The translations under genes were made by a program, and so were the position numbers. A DNA stretch of 64,000 nucleotides from Ignavibacterium sp. (GTDB lineage Bacteria; Bacteroidota; Ignavibacteria; Ignavibacteriales; Ignavibacteriaceae), in assembly GCF_025998815.1 (NCBI RefSeq), contig NZ_AP026678.1:372001-436000 (forward strand), given 5' to 3'. Below, one piece after another: positions 63,069 through 64,000 of the stretch (within the stretch, counting starts at the first letter, position 1; every line of letters begins with the position of its first letter). The notes beneath the pieces are model-generated. The model saw only the letters and a list, made by a program, of their open reading frames with translations, was not told where the DNA came from and searched no databases.

Positions 63069-64000
63069 ATGGAATCATATCTAAAAAATGACCCTGAAAT
63101 TTATCAGGTTCTTCAATCCGAAATAGACAGACAAACAAGCAAACTTGAACTTATTGCCTCTGAAAATTTTGTAAGTCCTGCAGTACTCGAAGCAACAGGT
63201 TCAGTACTTACAAACAAATACGCTGAAGGATATCCCGGTAAAAGATATTACGGTGGATGTGAATTTGTGGATATGGCTGAAGATTTAGCACGCGAACGAC
63301 TTAAAAAATTATTCGGAGCAGAATATGTTAATGTTCAGCCACATAGTGGTTCTCAAGCAAATATGGCTGTTCTGATGACTTTCCTGAAACCAGGTGACAA
63401 GTTTCTTGGATTAAGTTTAGCTCACGGCGGTCATTTAACTCACGGTTCGCCTGTCAATTTTTCTGGTAAACTTTATCAGGCAATTGGTTACGAGTTGAAT
63501 GAAAACACCGGCTTACTTGACTATGATAAAATTGCTGATCTTGCAAAAAAAGAAAAACCGAAACTCATTATAACTGGCGCAAGCGCTTACTCAAGAGATT
63601 GGGATTATAAAAAATTCCGTGAGATTGCAGATTCAATCGGAGCTTTTCTTATGTGCGATATGGCTCATCCTGCAGGATTGATTGCAAAAGGATTTTTGAA
63701 TAATCCGCTTGAATATTGTGATATCGTTACTTCAACCACACATAAAACTTTAAGAGGACCTCGTGGTGGAATTATTTTGATGGGAAAGGATAAAGAGAAT
63801 CCTTGGGGTCTTACAACTCCTAAAGGTGACAGAGTTAAAATGATGTCCGAATTAATTGATGGAATGGTTATGCCGGGAATTCAAGGTGGACCTTTAATGC
63901 ATGTAATTATGGCTAAAGCAGTAGCTTTTGGAGAAGCTCTTAAAGATTCGTTTAAAGTTTATGCTGGTCAGGTAATAAAAAATGCGAAAGCTCTTGCTGC
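63069..64000 (+). CDS. glyA: Serine hydroxymethyltransferase (3' truncated)
   Basis: Runs off the window; 310 residues are visible from ATG 63069. [52 protein letters not shown] and the PLP lysine motif [15 protein letters not shown] identify SHMT. It interconverts serine and glycine with tetrahydrofolate. Expressed from its own promoter inside the preceding terminator. Confidence 0.96.
   Translation, partial: MESYLKNDPEIYQVLQSEIDRQTSKLELIASENFVSPAVLEATGSVLTNKYAEGYPGKRYYGGCEFVDMAEDLARERLKKLFGAEYVNVQPHSGSQANMAVLMTFLKPGDKFLGLSLAHGGHLTHGSPVNFSGKLYQAIGYELNENTGLLDYDKIADLAKKEKPKLIITGASAYSRDWDYKKFREIADSIGAFLMCDMAHPAGLIAKGFLNNPLEYCDIVTSTTHKTLRGPRGGIILMGKDKENPWGLTTPKGDRVKMMSELIDGMVMPGIQGGPLMHVIMAKAVAFGEALKDSFKVYAGQVIKNAKALA

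Overview
The window looks like a chromosomal segment of an AT-rich, Gram-negative bacterium of the Bacteroidota/Chlorobiota/Ignavibacteriota group, and Ignavibacteriota-like is my best guess. The evidence is a C-terminal type IX secretion sorting domain with the NYPNPFNPSTTI signature (end at 2031), four promoters of the Bacteroidota form TTG-N20-TAnnTTTG, the gene order zapA - 6S RNA - rny, and many beta-barrel, OmpA/TSP3, SPOR and Wzi-type envelope proteins. The species cannot be fixed from the sequence alone.

Layout. 1-3.6 kb: the 3' part of a secreted T9SS protein, a CAT-anticodon tRNA, a Nudix hydrolase and a HAD phosphatase. 3.7-32.1 kb: a long minus-strand cell-surface polysaccharide locus. 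It holds two UDP-sugar dehydrogenases, a UDP-glucuronate decarboxylase, a WecA/MraY-type initiating transferase, two GT2 and two GT4 glycosyltransferases, a GT-C-like membrane protein, an O-antigen polymerase/ligase, a Wzx flippase, a WcaF acetyltransferase, a NodU-type carbamoyltransferase, a Wzz chain-length protein, a Wza-like SLBB exporter, a Wzi-like barrel, an OmpA/TSP3/SPOR protein and two paralogous unknown outer-membrane proteins. Together they would make nucleotide sugars, start and extend a repeat unit on undecaprenyl phosphate, flip, polymerise, export and anchor it. 32.8-39.7 kb: a PLP aminotransferase, a GxxExxY nuclease-like gene between repeats, and a Na+-translocating methylmalonyl-CoA decarboxylase operon (epimerase, carboxyltransferase, gamma, biotin carrier, beta), then a VanX-like dipeptidase. 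39.9-40.5 kb: tRNA-Leu, tRNA-Val and three tRNA-Val-like degenerate units. 40.6-64 kb: a mostly plus-strand housekeeping region (thrS-infC-rpmI-rplT-pheS-pheT, a ZapB-like gene, zapA, 6S RNA, rny, coaE, proline dehydrogenase, tsaD, chorismate mutase, mltG, an Ig-like lipoprotein, then glgA, gmhB, three envelope proteins and glyA), with hutI and a SPOR lipoprotein on the minus strand.

Two themes stand out. First, short palindromic repeat words appear inside genes. They sit in the D, anticodon and T loops of tRNA-Val-like copies at 40.06-40.51 kb. They also sit as several in-frame inserts in a GT2 glycosyltransferase gene at 11.9-13.9 kb, which additionally carries a 719-bp tandem duplication. 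One palindromic word is shared by the two loci. Second, five minus-strand genes between 6 and 36 kb are broken. Four of them show single-base frame changes, nearly all +1 insertions and twice in sets of three that return to frame (OmpA-like and the decarboxylase beta subunit). This is either consensus error in the assembly or real decay, whereas the 40-64 kb region is intact.
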